Shown here in pieces: positions 44,674 through 53,970 of a stretch of DNA of 64,000 bases. Each line of letters opens with the position of its first letter. The first letter of the stretch is position 1. Origin of the DNA: Solibacillus sp040274725 (GTDB lineage Bacteria; Bacillota; Bacilli; Bacillales_A; Planococcaceae); the NCBI GenBank assembly GCA_040274725.1, contig JBEMAQ010000008.1, forward strand, positions 1-64,000. Direction: 5' to 3'. Under the pieces are notes generated by a model. It saw nothing but the letters and a program-made list of their open reading frames with translations, was not told the origin of the DNA and ran no database searches. Position numbers and translations under genes: made by a program.

Positions 44674-45546
44674 CTAAACTTGACACGATGGACAATAGGT
44701 TGACGTACGCCCCGCAATTGTCACCGCTTCTGTCGCTGTACTGCATGCTGGGCATACTTTCTTGCTATACATTTTCAAGCGGTCTTGCATACTTCCCGCA
44801 CCACCATTAACGCTACGGTAATCTGAAATGGTCGAGCCGCCGTTGTCAATACTTTCTTGCAACACGTCACAAATGACCGCAAACAATTGTCTTTTTTGCG
44901 CCTCACTCACGTCACTCGTTTTACGTGCTGGGTGAATGCCCATTGTAAACAAGCTCTCTGTCGCGTAAATATTGCCGCAGCCCGAAATGACCTGCCCGTC
45001 CATAATGACCTCTTTAATCGGCTTTTTCATATATTTCGGTAGCGCGCATTTTTTCAAGAAATGCTCGCACGCCTCCGCATCAAACGGCTCTGGAGCCATT
45101 TTCAGTAGCGGTGCGTGGTCAGCGATTTCTTTCATAAAGCGCAGCTCACCAAAACGGCGTATATCCGAATACACAAGCAATTCGCCACTATCGAGCGTGA
45201 AAATGGCATGTGCATGCTTACGGAATTTCTCCTCGGTAATTTCAGACAAGTCACGTACGACAAACCATGCACCGGACATCCCTAAATGACTAAGTAATAA
45301 AAAATCATCCGCATCTTTCGCTAAATGAAAGAAAATATATTTCGAACGGCGCGTCACTGCAGTAATGCGCATCGTCTGCACGACACGCGCAAAATTGACT
45401 GGCTCGGCGTTTTTGACGATGCACTGCTTTCCTTGCAATGCACCGTTATGCACAACTTCAGATAGCATAACCGACGTAATGGTCTTTCCTTCTACAAGAG
45501 GGCGTAAATCTCTTACAACGCCCTCGACCTCTGGTAATTCTGGCAT
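44674..45546 (-). CDS. mutM: Formamidopyrimidine-DNA glycosylase
   Basis: 290-residue bifunctional glycosylase/AP lyase that removes 8-oxoguanine. N-terminal PELPEVEGV with catalytic Pro2 and Glu3; helix-two-turn-helix with SGCGNIYATESLF; C-terminal zinc finger with CPACST and CPSC. Length is slightly above the typical 270-280. It is 9 bp after polA, so it forms a repair pair with Pol I. Confidence 0.96.
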   Translation of the reverse strand: MPELPEVEGVVRDLRPLVEGKTITSVMLSEVVHNGALQGKQCIVKNAEPVNFARVVQTMRITAVTRRSKYIFFHLAKDADDFLLLSHLGMSGAWFVVRDLSEITEEKFRKHAHAIFTLDSGELLVYSDIRRFGELRFMKEIADHAPLLKMAPEPFDAEACEHFLKKCALPKYMKKPIKEVIMDGQVISGCGNIYATESLFTMGIHPARKTSDVSEAQKRQLFAVICDVLQESIDNGGSTISDYRSVNGGAGSMQDRLKMYSKKVCPACSTATEAVTIAGRTSTYCPSCQV

Positions 45547-45555
45547 AATGTCTCC

Positions 45556-48183
45556 TTACTTCGCGTCGTACCACGTCGCACCGTGAGAGAAGTCTACTTT
45601 CAACGGTACGTTTAATGAAATGGCATTTTCCATCACATCTGGTACGATGCGCGCTAAAATTTGGATTTCCTCTGCTGGTGCCTCAAAAATTAATTCATCA
45701 TGCACTTGTAGCAGTAAATTTGCTTGCAAACCTTCTTTTTCAAGGCGTGCATCCATATCAATCATCGCTTTTTTAATAATATCTGCGGCACTCCCTTGAA
45801 TCGGCGTATTCATTGCCGTACGCTCAGCGAAACTGCGTAGGTTAAAGTTTAAGCTATTAATTTCAGGCAGATAACGGCGGCGATTTAAAATAGTTGTGAC
45901 GTAGCCTGTTTTCTTTGCATCTTCTACAATCGAATCCATATAGCCTTTTACGCCTGGGAAGCTCGCTAAATAGTTTTCGATAAATGTCGCTGCCTGCTTA
46001 CGTGTAATGTCCAAGTTTTGCGACAGACCGTAATCACTAATACCATAAATAATACCGAAGTTTACCGCCTTCGCAGTACGGCGCATGAGAGATGTTACGT
46101 CTTCTGGTTTTTCAACACCAAACACGTCCATTGCTGTACGTGTATGGATATCCATACCCGTCATAAATGCCTCCACAAGCGCGGGGTCCTCGCACATATG
46201 TGCTAATACGCGAAGCTCGATTTGTGAGTAGTCGGCTGCAAACAAGACCCAACCAGGACGTGATGGCACAAACGCTTGACGAATTTTGCGCCCTTCCTCT
46301 AGGCGAATCGGGATGTTCTGTAAATTCGGGTCTGTTGAGCTGAGGCGACCTGTTGCTGTTAATGCCTGCTGGAAGCGTGTATGAATTTTCGAGTTGTCAT
46401 CATGTACCACCTTCACAAGCCCTTCAATATACGTTGAATTCAGTTTCGCTAATTGGCGGTAATATAAAATATGCTTAACTACATCGTGCTCGGACTTCAA
46501 TTTCTCTAGCACATCCGCCGCTGTCGAGTAGCCCGTTTTTGTTTTCTTAATGACTGGCAAGCCTAATTTATCGAACAAAATAACGCCGAGCTGCTTCGGT
46601 GAATTAATATTAAACGTCTCACCGGCAAGCGCGTAAATTTCCTGCTCAAGTCTGTCTAGCTTATACACTAATGCCTCGCCCATTGCTTCAAGCGTATCCG
46701 TCTGTACCGTAATGCCTTCTGACTCCATCTTGCCCAAAATATGCGCAAGTGGCAATTCAAGATCATGATATAAATCAAACTGTTCATTTTGCTTTAGCTT
46801 ATCTTCAACAATCGGCTGCACATGCCAAATCGCAAGTGCCTTACGTGCGACGTGATCAGCAAGGGCGTCTTCGTCAGGGCGTGTCCATTTCGCTCCTTTG
46901 CCGTATACTGTCTCATTTGTTTGTACGTCTGTGTAGCCGAACTCTTTTGCAAGCGTTGCGACCTCATCTCCCGAAATGGCCGGATTGGCAATATAGCTTG
47001 CAAGTAGTAAATCAAATGTCACCCCGCGCAAACTAATACCCTTGCGTGCTAAAAAAGCTTGTGTCGCTTTACTATCAAGCACCGATTTTTGCTTTGTTTC
47101 ATCTGCTAGCCACATCTTTAATGCCTCATTTGAAGCGAGCGCCTCAACCGGTGTATAAATCGTACGCTCCCCGTCTGTTAATGCTAAGCCTAGCCCGTCA
47201 CAATCATGATAATGCTCATCTTCAAGCTCGACATGCAGTGCCATGTGGTCCTTTAGCAGATTCGCTGTAATTTCTATCATCTTTACTTCAATTTCAGCCT
47301 GTTCCTTTACTTCTTCGGCAAAATCACTTTTTTCTATTAACGATTTAAAGCCAAGCTCCTGCCAGACCGCAAGCAGCTCTTCCTCGTTTGGCCCTGTATA
47401 GTTAAGCTCGTCTAGCGTGATGTCAATCGGCGCTTCCACTAAAATCGTCGCTAATTTTTTGGATAAATGAGCCAGCTCCTCATTTTCAATGAGCTTTTCC
47501 TTCATTTTTGATGCTTTCAAGCCGTCAATCGCCCCGTAAAGCGCTTCAACTGAACCATGTTCTTTTAACAGCTTAATCGCTGTCTTCTCACCGACACCTG
47601 GCACACCAGGAATATTATCAGACGTATCGCCCATTAAGCCCTTCATATCAATAATTTGAAGCGGCGTAAGACCATACTTTTCCTCAATATGGGTAGGCGT
47701 ATACTTTTCAATATCCGTCATGCCTTTACGCGTGATATATACCGTTACTTTTTCTGTCGCAAGTTGTGTTAAGTCTTTATCACCTGATACGATGACAACT
47801 TCAGCATCTCCTGATTCCGCCTGCTGTGCGAGCGTGCCGATAATATCATCGGCCTCGTATAATTCCTGCTCATAGCGCTTAATTTGGTAGGCATCAATTA
47901 GCTTGCGGATATACGGAAACTGCTCCGATAATTCCGGTGGTGTCTTTTGGCGACCGCCCTTATACTCACCAAATGATTCATGGCGGAATGTTGTCTTGCC
48001 CGCGTCAAAGGCGACAAGCATTTTCGTCGGATTTTCTTCCGTGATTATTTTTTGTAACATTGTCGTAAAGCCGTATACCGCATTGGTATGAATCCCTTGA
48101 TCGTTCGTCAGTAGCGGCAGCGCAAAAAACGCACGATACGCTAAGCTATTGCCGTCTAGTAAAAGTATTTTTTCTTTTGTCAT
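45556..48183 (-). CDS. polA: DNA polymerase I
   Basis: 875 residues. 5'-3' exonuclease domain (1-290, LLLDGNSLAYRAFFALP, DKDLTQLA), a 3'-5' exonuclease-like domain (about 300-470) that lacks the acidic DxE metal site, as in other Bacillus Pol I, and the polymerase domain with motif A (LFAADYSQIELRVLAH), motif B (RRTAKAVNFGIIYG) and motif C (LLLQVHDELIFE). The start at 48183 follows AAGGGAGA; the longer reading to 48294 runs over the upstream terminator. Confidence 0.97.
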   Translation of the reverse strand: MTKEKILLLDGNSLAYRAFFALPLLTNDQGIHTNAVYGFTTMLQKIITEENPTKMLVAFDAGKTTFRHESFGEYKGGRQKTPPELSEQFPYIRKLIDAYQIKRYEQELYEADDIIGTLAQQAESGDAEVVIVSGDKDLTQLATEKVTVYITRKGMTDIEKYTPTHIEEKYGLTPLQIIDMKGLMGDTSDNIPGVPGVGEKTAIKLLKEHGSVEALYGAIDGLKASKMKEKLIENEELAHLSKKLATILVEAPIDITLDELNYTGPNEEELLAVWQELGFKSLIEKSDFAEEVKEQAEIEVKMIEITANLLKDHMALHVELEDEHYHDCDGLGLALTDGERTIYTPVEALASNEALKMWLADETKQKSVLDSKATQAFLARKGISLRGVTFDLLLASYIANPAISGDEVATLAKEFGYTDVQTNETVYGKGAKWTRPDEDALADHVARKALAIWHVQPIVEDKLKQNEQFDLYHDLELPLAHILGKMESEGITVQTDTLEAMGEALVYKLDRLEQEIYALAGETFNINSPKQLGVILFDKLGLPVIKKTKTGYSTAADVLEKLKSEHDVVKHILYYRQLAKLNSTYIEGLVKVVHDDNSKIHTRFQQALTATGRLSSTDPNLQNIPIRLEEGRKIRQAFVPSRPGWVLFAADYSQIELRVLAHMCEDPALVEAFMTGMDIHTRTAMDVFGVEKPEDVTSLMRRTAKAVNFGIIYGISDYGLSQNLDITRKQAATFIENYLASFPGVKGYMDSIVEDAKKTGYVTTILNRRRYLPEINSLNFNLRSFAERTAMNTPIQGSAADIIKKAMIDMDARLEKEGLQANLLLQVHDELIFEAPAEEIQILARIVPDVMENAISLNVPLKVDFSHGATWYDAK

Positions 48184-48261
48184 TAGGTTGTCTCCCTTAA
48201 ATTCAAGTATATATATTCTCCTTAACTTTAGCGTGAATGTGCGGATTTTTCCATTAGAAAG

Positions 48262-48291
48262 AAAAAAGGATATGCAAAATTCGCATATCCT
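48262..48291 (-). terminator. Terminator of the small membrane protein gene
   Basis: AGGATATGC / GCATATCCT followed by TTTTTTC on the minus strand. It separates this gene from polA. Confidence 0.8.
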
Positions 48292-48731
48292 CACTTCATT
48301 CGATTTTTAAATTTTACTGTTTGCACGACTGTACGGTCTTCCACATAAAAGATTTCCTCATAAATGACCGTAAGTAAAAATGCGTTCATAAAGGCAAAAA
48401 TACAGTACAGTGGCATGCCGCTTAAATTAAATGGCATCAACCCGCGCGCGAATACCTCAACAAAACCAATTTGTGCGAAGAAGAAAATCATCCCAATCCC
48501 AACCTGCCAAATCGGACGCTTATCCTCACGCTTATCAAACCATAATACTTTTTTAAAAGAATTTCGTACATCCTCTGCAACGACTAAACTAACAGCGAAA
48601 ATCGCTATAAATAAAAATGATATATGAAAAATGCCCGCTGTTACCCACGCGAAATCTGTTTGATTAAATAACGCCGTAACAGACGATGCCATAATAAATG
48701 CAATCAACTCGTTTTGAATAATTTTGCTCAA
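48291..48731 (-). CDS. Membrane protein of unknown function
   Basis: 146 residues, not recognised. Four hydrophobic segments, near 8-22, 28-52, 75-95 and 103-125, with a charged loop (VRNSFKKVLWFDKREDKRP) between the second and third and a basic tail (VQTVKFKNRMK). Its own terminator and a GGGG-type ribosome binding site (AAGGGGTGT) support expression. It sits between hflC and polA, a place with no such gene in B. subtilis. Confidence 0.65.
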   Translation of the reverse strand: MSKIIQNELIAFIMASSVTALFNQTDFAWVTAGIFHISFLFIAIFAVSLVVAEDVRNSFKKVLWFDKREDKRPIWQVGIGMIFFFAQIGFVEVFARGLMPFNLSGMPLYCIFAFMNAFLLTVIYEEIFYVEDRTVVQTVKFKNRMK

Positions 48732-48829
48732 GTGTTACACCCCTTCAAGTTATTACTACAGTAGTATAACATTTTTAAACTACTAAAAAGTAATCTTTTC
48801 TGAACATTTTATGAAGGGGGATTTTACCT

Positions 48830-48869
48830 AAAAAGTGAGCATCTACACATTAATGCGTAGATGCTCACT
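48830..48869 (-). terminator. Terminator of hflKC
   Basis: AGTGAGCATCTAC / GTAGATGCTCACT followed by TTTTTAGG on the minus strand. It overlaps the last base of the hflC reading context. Confidence 0.88.
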
Positions 48870-48870
48870 C

Positions 48871-49911
48871 TTAATCCATATAGCCCGATAAAATGCGCGC
48901 ATACGGTGAATCTGACGGGATAATAATCATCGTATCCTCACCGATTGTTTTTTTATACGACTCGAGTGTACGATACAGCGAATAAAACTCTGGGTCCTTC
49001 GAGAACGCTGCATTATAAATTTTTGCCGCCTCTGCCTCGCCCTGTGCTTGAATGATTGATGCTTCCTTACGTGCCGTTGCGAGTAGTTCTTGTACCTCGC
49101 GATCCGTCTGTGCTTCGATACGACGCTTATCCGCATCCCCTTCTGAAAGGTAAGTCTGTGCTGTTGATTCACGCTCAGAAATCATCCGCGTGAACACAGA
49201 TTGCTCATTTTCTGCTGGTAAATCTGTACGGCGAATGCGCACGTCCATGACTTCAATCCCGAAATCCGCCTGTGTAATGAGTTCATTGACACGCTTTGTC
49301 ACCGCATCATTAATATTGCCACGCGATGAAGTTTCATCATTTATAATGTCCTTATAATTTGTTTGACCAAATTCTGTACGAAGCGCTGAGTAAATAAACT
49401 CCTCCATACGACTTTCTGCATTGATGAGCTGTCCTGCATTACTAATAAGTGCCTTCGGGTCTGTCACACGCCAAATCGCATAGTTATCAATAATAATACG
49501 CTTTTTGTCCTTCGTGCTAATCTCTTCCTCTGTCATCTCATACGTCATTAAGTTGCGTGGTAGCGTCGTCACACTTTGGATAAATGGTACTTTAAAATGC
49601 ACCCCTGGGCGGCTCTCGTATTTCATCACCTCGCCAAATTGACGCACGACCTTATATTCATTTTCCTTCACAACATAAATATTCGCAAAAGCAATGACCG
49701 CAAGTGCAAATACAACGACTAAAATGGTACCAGACGCCACCCATTGACGCATATTTACAGGCTTCTTCTCTTTTTGGATAACTGGCTTTTTCGGCTGTTT
49801 TGGCTCCTCACCAGCCGGTTCCGGATGAACTTCCTGCTGCTTCTTTGTCTTTTCGCCAAATAGCTTTTTAACAAACTTCTCTAAATCGCCGTCAAAATTA
49901 TTGTTACTCAT
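48871..49911 (-). CDS. hflC: SPFH-domain membrane protease modulator HflC
   Basis: 346 residues. A charged cytoplasmic N-terminal stretch of about 55 residues (rich in Lys, Glu and Pro) precedes a TM helix (58-77). An SPFH/band 7 domain follows (about 80-260), including VPFIQSVTTLPRNLMTYEM and GIEVMDVRIRRTDLP, then a coiled coil with RRIEAQTDREVQEL and AQGEAEAAKIYNAAFS, the HflC signature. With HflK it forms the cage around FtsH in E. coli. Start overlaps the hflK stop by one base (TGATG read as ATG/TGA), so the two are coupled. The basic N-terminal extension is longer than in E. coli HflC. Confidence 0.9.
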   Translation of the reverse strand: MSNNNFDGDLEKFVKKLFGEKTKKQQEVHPEPAGEEPKQPKKPVIQKEKKPVNMRQWVASGTILVVVFALAVIAFANIYVVKENEYKVVRQFGEVMKYESRPGVHFKVPFIQSVTTLPRNLMTYEMTEEEISTKDKKRIIIDNYAIWRVTDPKALISNAGQLINAESRMEEFIYSALRTEFGQTNYKDIINDETSSRGNINDAVTKRVNELITQADFGIEVMDVRIRRTDLPAENEQSVFTRMISERESTAQTYLSEGDADKRRIEAQTDREVQELLATARKEASIIQAQGEAEAAKIYNAAFSKDPEFYSLYRTLESYKKTIGEDTMIIIPSDSPYARILSGYMD

Positions 49912-50861
49912 CAGTTTGCGCTCCCCTCTGTCGTTGCTTTTTGCACCGGCTGAATCGGTAAATACTTCATCGTGCCACTACCGTCATCATTCATAATATA
50001 AATTTGCGCGTTTGGTAGCACCGTCTCTAACGTTTCAAGTACTAAACGCTCGCGTGTAATCGCCTTATTCGTTACATATTGTGCATATAGCTCGTTAAAG
50101 ACAGCGACCTCACCTTGTGCCTGCTGAATACGCGCTGTTTTTTGCCCTTCCGCTTTTGAAATAATCGCATCCTTTTCCCCTTGTGCCTCATTTGTACGCT
50201 GGTTACGATATTTGTCTGCCTCATTCATTTTCGTATTTTTCGTTTCACGTGCATCCGTTACTGCTGTAAATGCGGCACGTACCTCTTGATTTGGTACTTC
50301 TACATCCTGCAATTTAACACCCGAAATCCCTATACCAATATCGTATTTTTCAATCAGTCCGACAAGTAAATCACGTGTCGCAACCTCAATATCTACTTTT
50401 CCATCTGTTAAGGCCGCATCGATTTTAGAGCTCCCAATAATCGAGCGAATTGCACTCGATGTTGCACTTTTCAAAATGGCATTCGGATTTTGTGCGTTAA
50501 ATAAATATTTTTTGGGGTCTGTAATTTTCCATTGGACAACTAAGTCTACAAGCACAATATTTTCGTCACCTGTAATCATTTTCGTCTCTTTATCAAAAGC
50601 TTCTAACTCCCCTTCGCTCGTTTGCTTATAGCCAAACTGTAAGCTGTATGTTTCCTTCGATAAAATTTCAACCGTTTGAATTGGCCAAGGTAATTTAAAG
50701 TGCAGCCCTGAATCCGACACGGTATCATCTGCTTTTCCTAATGTAATCACAACTGCCTGCTCTGACTCATCTACTGTATACCAGGATGTTAACACCGCTA
50801 ATAATGCCACGACTGCTACCATCCCTAATCCAATAAGTAATAATGTTCGTTTCACACTCAC
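49911..50861 (-). CDS. hflK: SPFH-domain membrane protease modulator HflK
   Basis: 316 residues. N-terminal TM helix (about 6-26, LLLIGLGMVAVVALLAVL), SPFH domain (about 27-220, TVDESEQAVVITLGKADDTV, GLHFKLPWPIQTVEIL), and coiled coil with NEAQGEKDAIISKAEGQK and QAQGEVAVFNELYAQYV, typical of HflK. The GTG at 50861 lies 8 bp past AAGGAGG; the ORF reads 20 codons further but across the ribosome binding site. It is transcribed from an ECF-type promoter, unlike E. coli where hflKC follows hfq-hflX. Confidence 0.9.
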   Translation of the reverse strand: MSVKRTLLLIGLGMVAVVALLAVLTSWYTVDESEQAVVITLGKADDTVSDSGLHFKLPWPIQTVEILSKETYSLQFGYKQTSEGELEAFDKETKMITGDENIVLVDLVVQWKITDPKKYLFNAQNPNAILKSATSSAIRSIIGSSKIDAALTDGKVDIEVATRDLLVGLIEKYDIGIGISGVKLQDVEVPNQEVRAAFTAVTDARETKNTKMNEADKYRNQRTNEAQGEKDAIISKAEGQKTARIQQAQGEVAVFNELYAQYVTNKAITRERLVLETLETVLPNAQIYIMNDDGSGTMKYLPIQPVQKATTEGSAN

Positions 50862-50894
50862 ATGCTTCTCCTCCTTCTCTCTTTCTATCTTTTT

Positions 50895-50920
50895 TACGAT
50901 TAAAGTGTATAAAAGTTTCA
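50895..50920 (-). promoter_or_regulatory. ECF (SigW-type) promoter of hflKC
   Basis: Minus strand TGAAAC (50920-50915), 16-bp spacer starting TTTT, CGTA (50898-50895): an exact SigW consensus, 34 bp before the start codon. Confidence 0.75.
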
Positions 50921-50941
50921 AAAAATTCTATTTTTATTCAA

Positions 50942-50983
50942 AACCAAAAAAACCTAGTACGGAATCATCCATACTAGGTAAAT
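50942..50983 (-). terminator. Terminator of phoPR
   Basis: CCTAGTA / TACTAGG followed by TTTTTTTGG on the minus strand, 138 bp after the phoR stop. The bases 50984-51120 show nothing else I can name. Confidence 0.75.
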
Positions 50984-51120
50984 ATTAACTATAAATCGTT
51001 TGCATTCATGTACAAAACATGCGTCTCACAATATGCATTTTGAAATAAGGGGGTTTCTATAAAGAATATAGCACCTGAATATAAAGAGTCTTTGTAGGAT
51101 TTGTAAAGAAAATGTTAAGA

Positions 51121-52653
51121 TTACTTCACGAGCGGTAGCTTTACTTTCATGCAAGTACCAACACCAACCTCGCTCGTCACTTGAATTTTCCCTTGATGTG
51201 CCTCGACTAAGTGCTTCACAATCGATAAACCAAGCCCTGTGCCACCGGAATTTCGACTACGTGCTCTGTCCACACGATAAAAACGCTCAAACACACGTGA
51301 CAGTTCCGCCTTTTCAATCCCAATACCTTGGTCATCAACCTCTACAACACCATACAGCTCTTCCTCATACACACGCAACGTAATCGTCGTATTCTCCTTT
51401 GAATAGGCAGCTGCATTATTAATCAAATTCGTGAAAATTTGAATTAAACGATTCGCATCACCTAAAACGTGCACATCCTTTTCAATATCCACGTCAAACT
51501 GCATATGTTTTACCTCAAGCTGTGCACTCGTTAATTCAATTGCACGCGCAAGCACGTCCTGTAATTTTATCGGCATCGCTTCAATCATAAAGCCGTGTCG
51601 CTCCATCTTGGATAACTCAAGTAAATCGTTCACAAGTATTTGAATGCGATTACTCTCTTCATGAATAATTTCTAAAAATGCTAGCAGCATCCCTTCATCC
51701 TTAAAGGCACCATCAAGTAATGTCTCAGCGAAGCCTTTAATGGACGTAATCGGCGTACGCAGCTCATGCGACACATTCGCGACAAAATCTTTGCGCACCT
51801 GTTCAAGACGAATCAACTCACTGACATCATGCATGACAATGACAACACCAAGCCAGCGTCCATGCTCGCCCATGACGGGGGCACCGTACGCCTGTTCATA
51901 ATGTAGCTCCCCTTGAATATCAACCTCAAGCTGCTGACGATGCGGCATTTCCGTTAAAAACACGTAGTCAATAAATTCCTCTAACTCGCGAGGCAAGCCA
52001 AGTGTTAAAAAGCTCTTATCTTTTACTTCCTCAAAATCCAGCTCAAAATGCTGTAGAAATTTTCGATTGACAATCGACACTTGGCCTTCACGGTCAATCA
52101 TCATCAGTGCACTGCCCATATTTTCAATTAACGTTTTAAGGCGCTCTTCTTCAATTTTTCGCGTCTTCGTAATGTCCTGTAAATTACGTGCTAACACATT
52201 AATGGAATTACGTAGCTCGACAATAATCTTTGGTCCATTTGCATAAGCGCGTGCCCGGTAATTTCCGCGCGCTAATTCACGTGCGGTCGTCGTCACATTT
52301 TCAATCGGTTCAATTAAATTTTGAATAATGCGATATGCAATCACACCAATCAATACGAAGGCTGTAAATGATAGTAAAAATAGCGCGAGCAGCAGTCGTT
52401 GATTAATCACAAGTCTTTCCTCATCTGGTTGCACATGCGCAATGCTCTCTAGTAGTTGCTGCCCCTGCTCCTCACTCAGCCCTTGCTGGTCAATAACTAG
52501 TTGTAACTGTTGTTCGATTTGCTGATCAGCATTTTCTACATAGGAATCCACAAAAAAAGGAAAAAGCTGACCTATGACAAGCGCTAGGACAGCTAAAATT
52601 AAACCGACTAAAACAATAAACGAATAAAATAAACGATTTGTCATCGATTTCAT
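51121..52653 (-). CDS. phoR: Sensor histidine kinase PhoR
   Basis: 510 residues. TM1 (about 9-30), a short extracytoplasmic stretch of about 50 residues, TM2 (about 86-108), HAMP (about 110-160), PAS (about 170-275), HisKA with VSHELRTPITSIKG (phospho-His) and HATPase with NLINNAAAY, DQGIGIE and GGTGLGLSIVKHLV. Sits beside phoP and near mdh as in B. subtilis. The outside domain is much smaller than in B. subtilis PhoR (579 residues), fitting a kinase that senses inside the cell. Start overlaps the phoP stop (TAATG). Confidence 0.9.
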   Translation of the reverse strand: MKSMTNRLFYSFIVLVGLILAVLALVIGQLFPFFVDSYVENADQQIEQQLQLVIDQQGLSEEQGQQLLESIAHVQPDEERLVINQRLLLALFLLSFTAFVLIGVIAYRIIQNLIEPIENVTTTARELARGNYRARAYANGPKIIVELRNSINVLARNLQDITKTRKIEEERLKTLIENMGSALMMIDREGQVSIVNRKFLQHFELDFEEVKDKSFLTLGLPRELEEFIDYVFLTEMPHRQQLEVDIQGELHYEQAYGAPVMGEHGRWLGVVIVMHDVSELIRLEQVRKDFVANVSHELRTPITSIKGFAETLLDGAFKDEGMLLAFLEIIHEESNRIQILVNDLLELSKMERHGFMIEAMPIKLQDVLARAIELTSAQLEVKHMQFDVDIEKDVHVLGDANRLIQIFTNLINNAAAYSKENTTITLRVYEEELYGVVEVDDQGIGIEKAELSRVFERFYRVDRARSRNSGGTGLGLSIVKHLVEAHQGKIQVTSEVGVGTCMKVKLPLVK

Positions 52654-53363
52654 TATTTTTTCGGCTCCTCAAATTTATAACCTAAACCTCGAATTGTCTT
52701 AATAAAAATAGGCTTACGGCTATTTTCTTCTATTTTGTCACGCAAATGGCTAATGTGTACATCCACAATACGCGTATCACCCGCAAAGTCATAATTCCAT
52801 ACAGCACTCAGCAACTGATCGCGCGTAAGTACTCTGTTTTTATTGTCGAGTAAATAGACAAGTAGCTCAAATTCCTTGGGTGTAAATTCTAATGTCTCAC
52901 TATTTAAAAACGCCTCAAAGCGCTCTGGGTACACTTCTAGCTGACCGACTGTAAAAATACGCTCTCCTGTCGGTTCTACCTCTTCTACTATTGGAGTAGA
53001 AAAGCGACGCAGTACAGCCTTCACACGCGCAATGACCTCACGCGGACTAAACGGCTTTGTCATATAATCATCGGCACCGAGTTCAAGACCTAGCACTTTA
53101 TCAAACTCATCATCACGCGCGGTTAACATAATAATCGGTACGTTTTGACGCTGACGACGTAGTTCTTTACATACTTCCATACCATCGAGCTTCGGTAACA
53201 TTAAATCAAGCAGCAGGATATCTGGATTTTCCGATAATGCTACGTCAAGTCCTGCTTGGCCATCATGCGCTAAAAGCACAGTAAAGCCCGCTTGCTCTAA
53301 ATTATATTTTAATAATGTTGCAATCGACACTTCATCTTCTACTACTAAAACCGTTTTACTCAT
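52653..53363 (-). CDS. phoP: OmpR-family response regulator PhoP
   Basis: 236 residues. Receiver domain (1-120) with the acidic pocket, phospho-acceptor Asp in LLLDLMLPKLDG, and LTARDDEFDKVLGLELGADD; DNA-binding winged helix (about 135-235) with FTPKEFELLVYLLDNKNRVL and VDVHISHLRDKIE. Controls the phosphate starvation response with PhoR. The ATG at 53363 follows GGAGG; the ORF could be read 11 codons upstream across it. Located between a MaoC gene and phoR. Confidence 0.93.
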   Translation of the reverse strand: MSKTVLVVEDEVSIATLLKYNLEQAGFTVLLAHDGQAGLDVALSENPDILLLDLMLPKLDGMEVCKELRRQRQNVPIIMLTARDDEFDKVLGLELGADDYMTKPFSPREVIARVKAVLRRFSTPIVEEVEPTGERIFTVGQLEVYPERFEAFLNSETLEFTPKEFELLVYLLDNKNRVLTRDQLLSAVWNYDFAGDTRIVDVHISHLRDKIEENSRKPIFIKTIRGLGYKFEEPKK

Positions 53364-53405
53364 TTTCTTCCTCCAAATTCGATTTGAAACCCCCATCTCA
53401 AATCT

Positions 53406-53888
53406 TTATGACGATATTACATACGGAGGCGACACCGTTAGCCTTCCTTCAATAACAGGCTGACGCTTTGTGTCAAACGCTTGTACCATTACTTCTACTT
53501 CATTTTTCGGGACATTAATTGCCTCTACTTCTAATAGAAAATCTATCGTTTCATAATGAAAGACTGGTGCTAAAAATTTTAGCTGCTGCTCAAGTATATG
53601 TGAGCCCGGTCCTGGTAAATGCTTTGAAATTGCTGAATTTATTATACCACTAAGCATCGTTGTTGGGACAATTGGTTTTTCAAAAGGCGTTTTTGCTGCA
53701 TAATCATGCTGAATATACAGCGGATTATTGTCATTTGTTAAGCCTAAGTAAAGTAGTAAATCTTTATCTTCAATCGTTTCTGTTAGATGCAGCTTGTCAC
53801 CTAACGCGATATTTTCAATACTTTTGCCAAGCTTTCCCGTTCGTTTTAACAACCTATGCACAGCCCCTTTACCTGAAATTAACTCCAT
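53406..53888 (-). CDS. MaoC-like hot-dog-fold hydratase
   Basis: About 160 residues. Single hot-dog domain. The hydratase-2 motif is intact: NDNNPLYIQHDYAAKTPF with the catalytic Asp and His, followed by IVPTTMLSGIINS. Members hydrate (R)-specific enoyl-CoA or related thioesters; the substrate here is unknown. The start is not certain: neither the ATG at 53888 nor the TTG at 53915 has a good ribosome binding site. It sits between mdh and phoP, where B. subtilis has no gene. Confidence 0.75.
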   Translation of the reverse strand: MELISGKGAVHRLLKRTGKLGKSIENIALGDKLHLTETIEDKDLLLYLGLTNDNNPLYIQHDYAAKTPFEKPIVPTTMLSGIINSAISKHLPGPGSHILEQQLKFLAPVFHYETIDFLLEVEAINVPKNEVEVMVQAFDTKRQPVIEGRLTVSPPYVISS

Positions 53889-53933
53889 CGTAACAATTTT
53901 TTCAGAAAAGTACAATTATGAGGGTAGAGGCGA

Positions 53934-53965
53934 GAAAAAGCGAGCAAAGAAAATCTTTGCTCGCT
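53934..53965 (-). terminator. Terminator of mdh
   Basis: GCGAGCAAAG / CTTTGCTCGC then TTTTT on the minus strand. Confidence 0.88.
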
Positions 53966-53970
53966 CGCGT

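Noticed and set aside
48184..48294. N-terminal extension of PolA by 37 residues
   Set aside because: The extension covers the ribosome binding site and the upstream terminator; the conserved start is MTKEKILLLDGNSLAYR.
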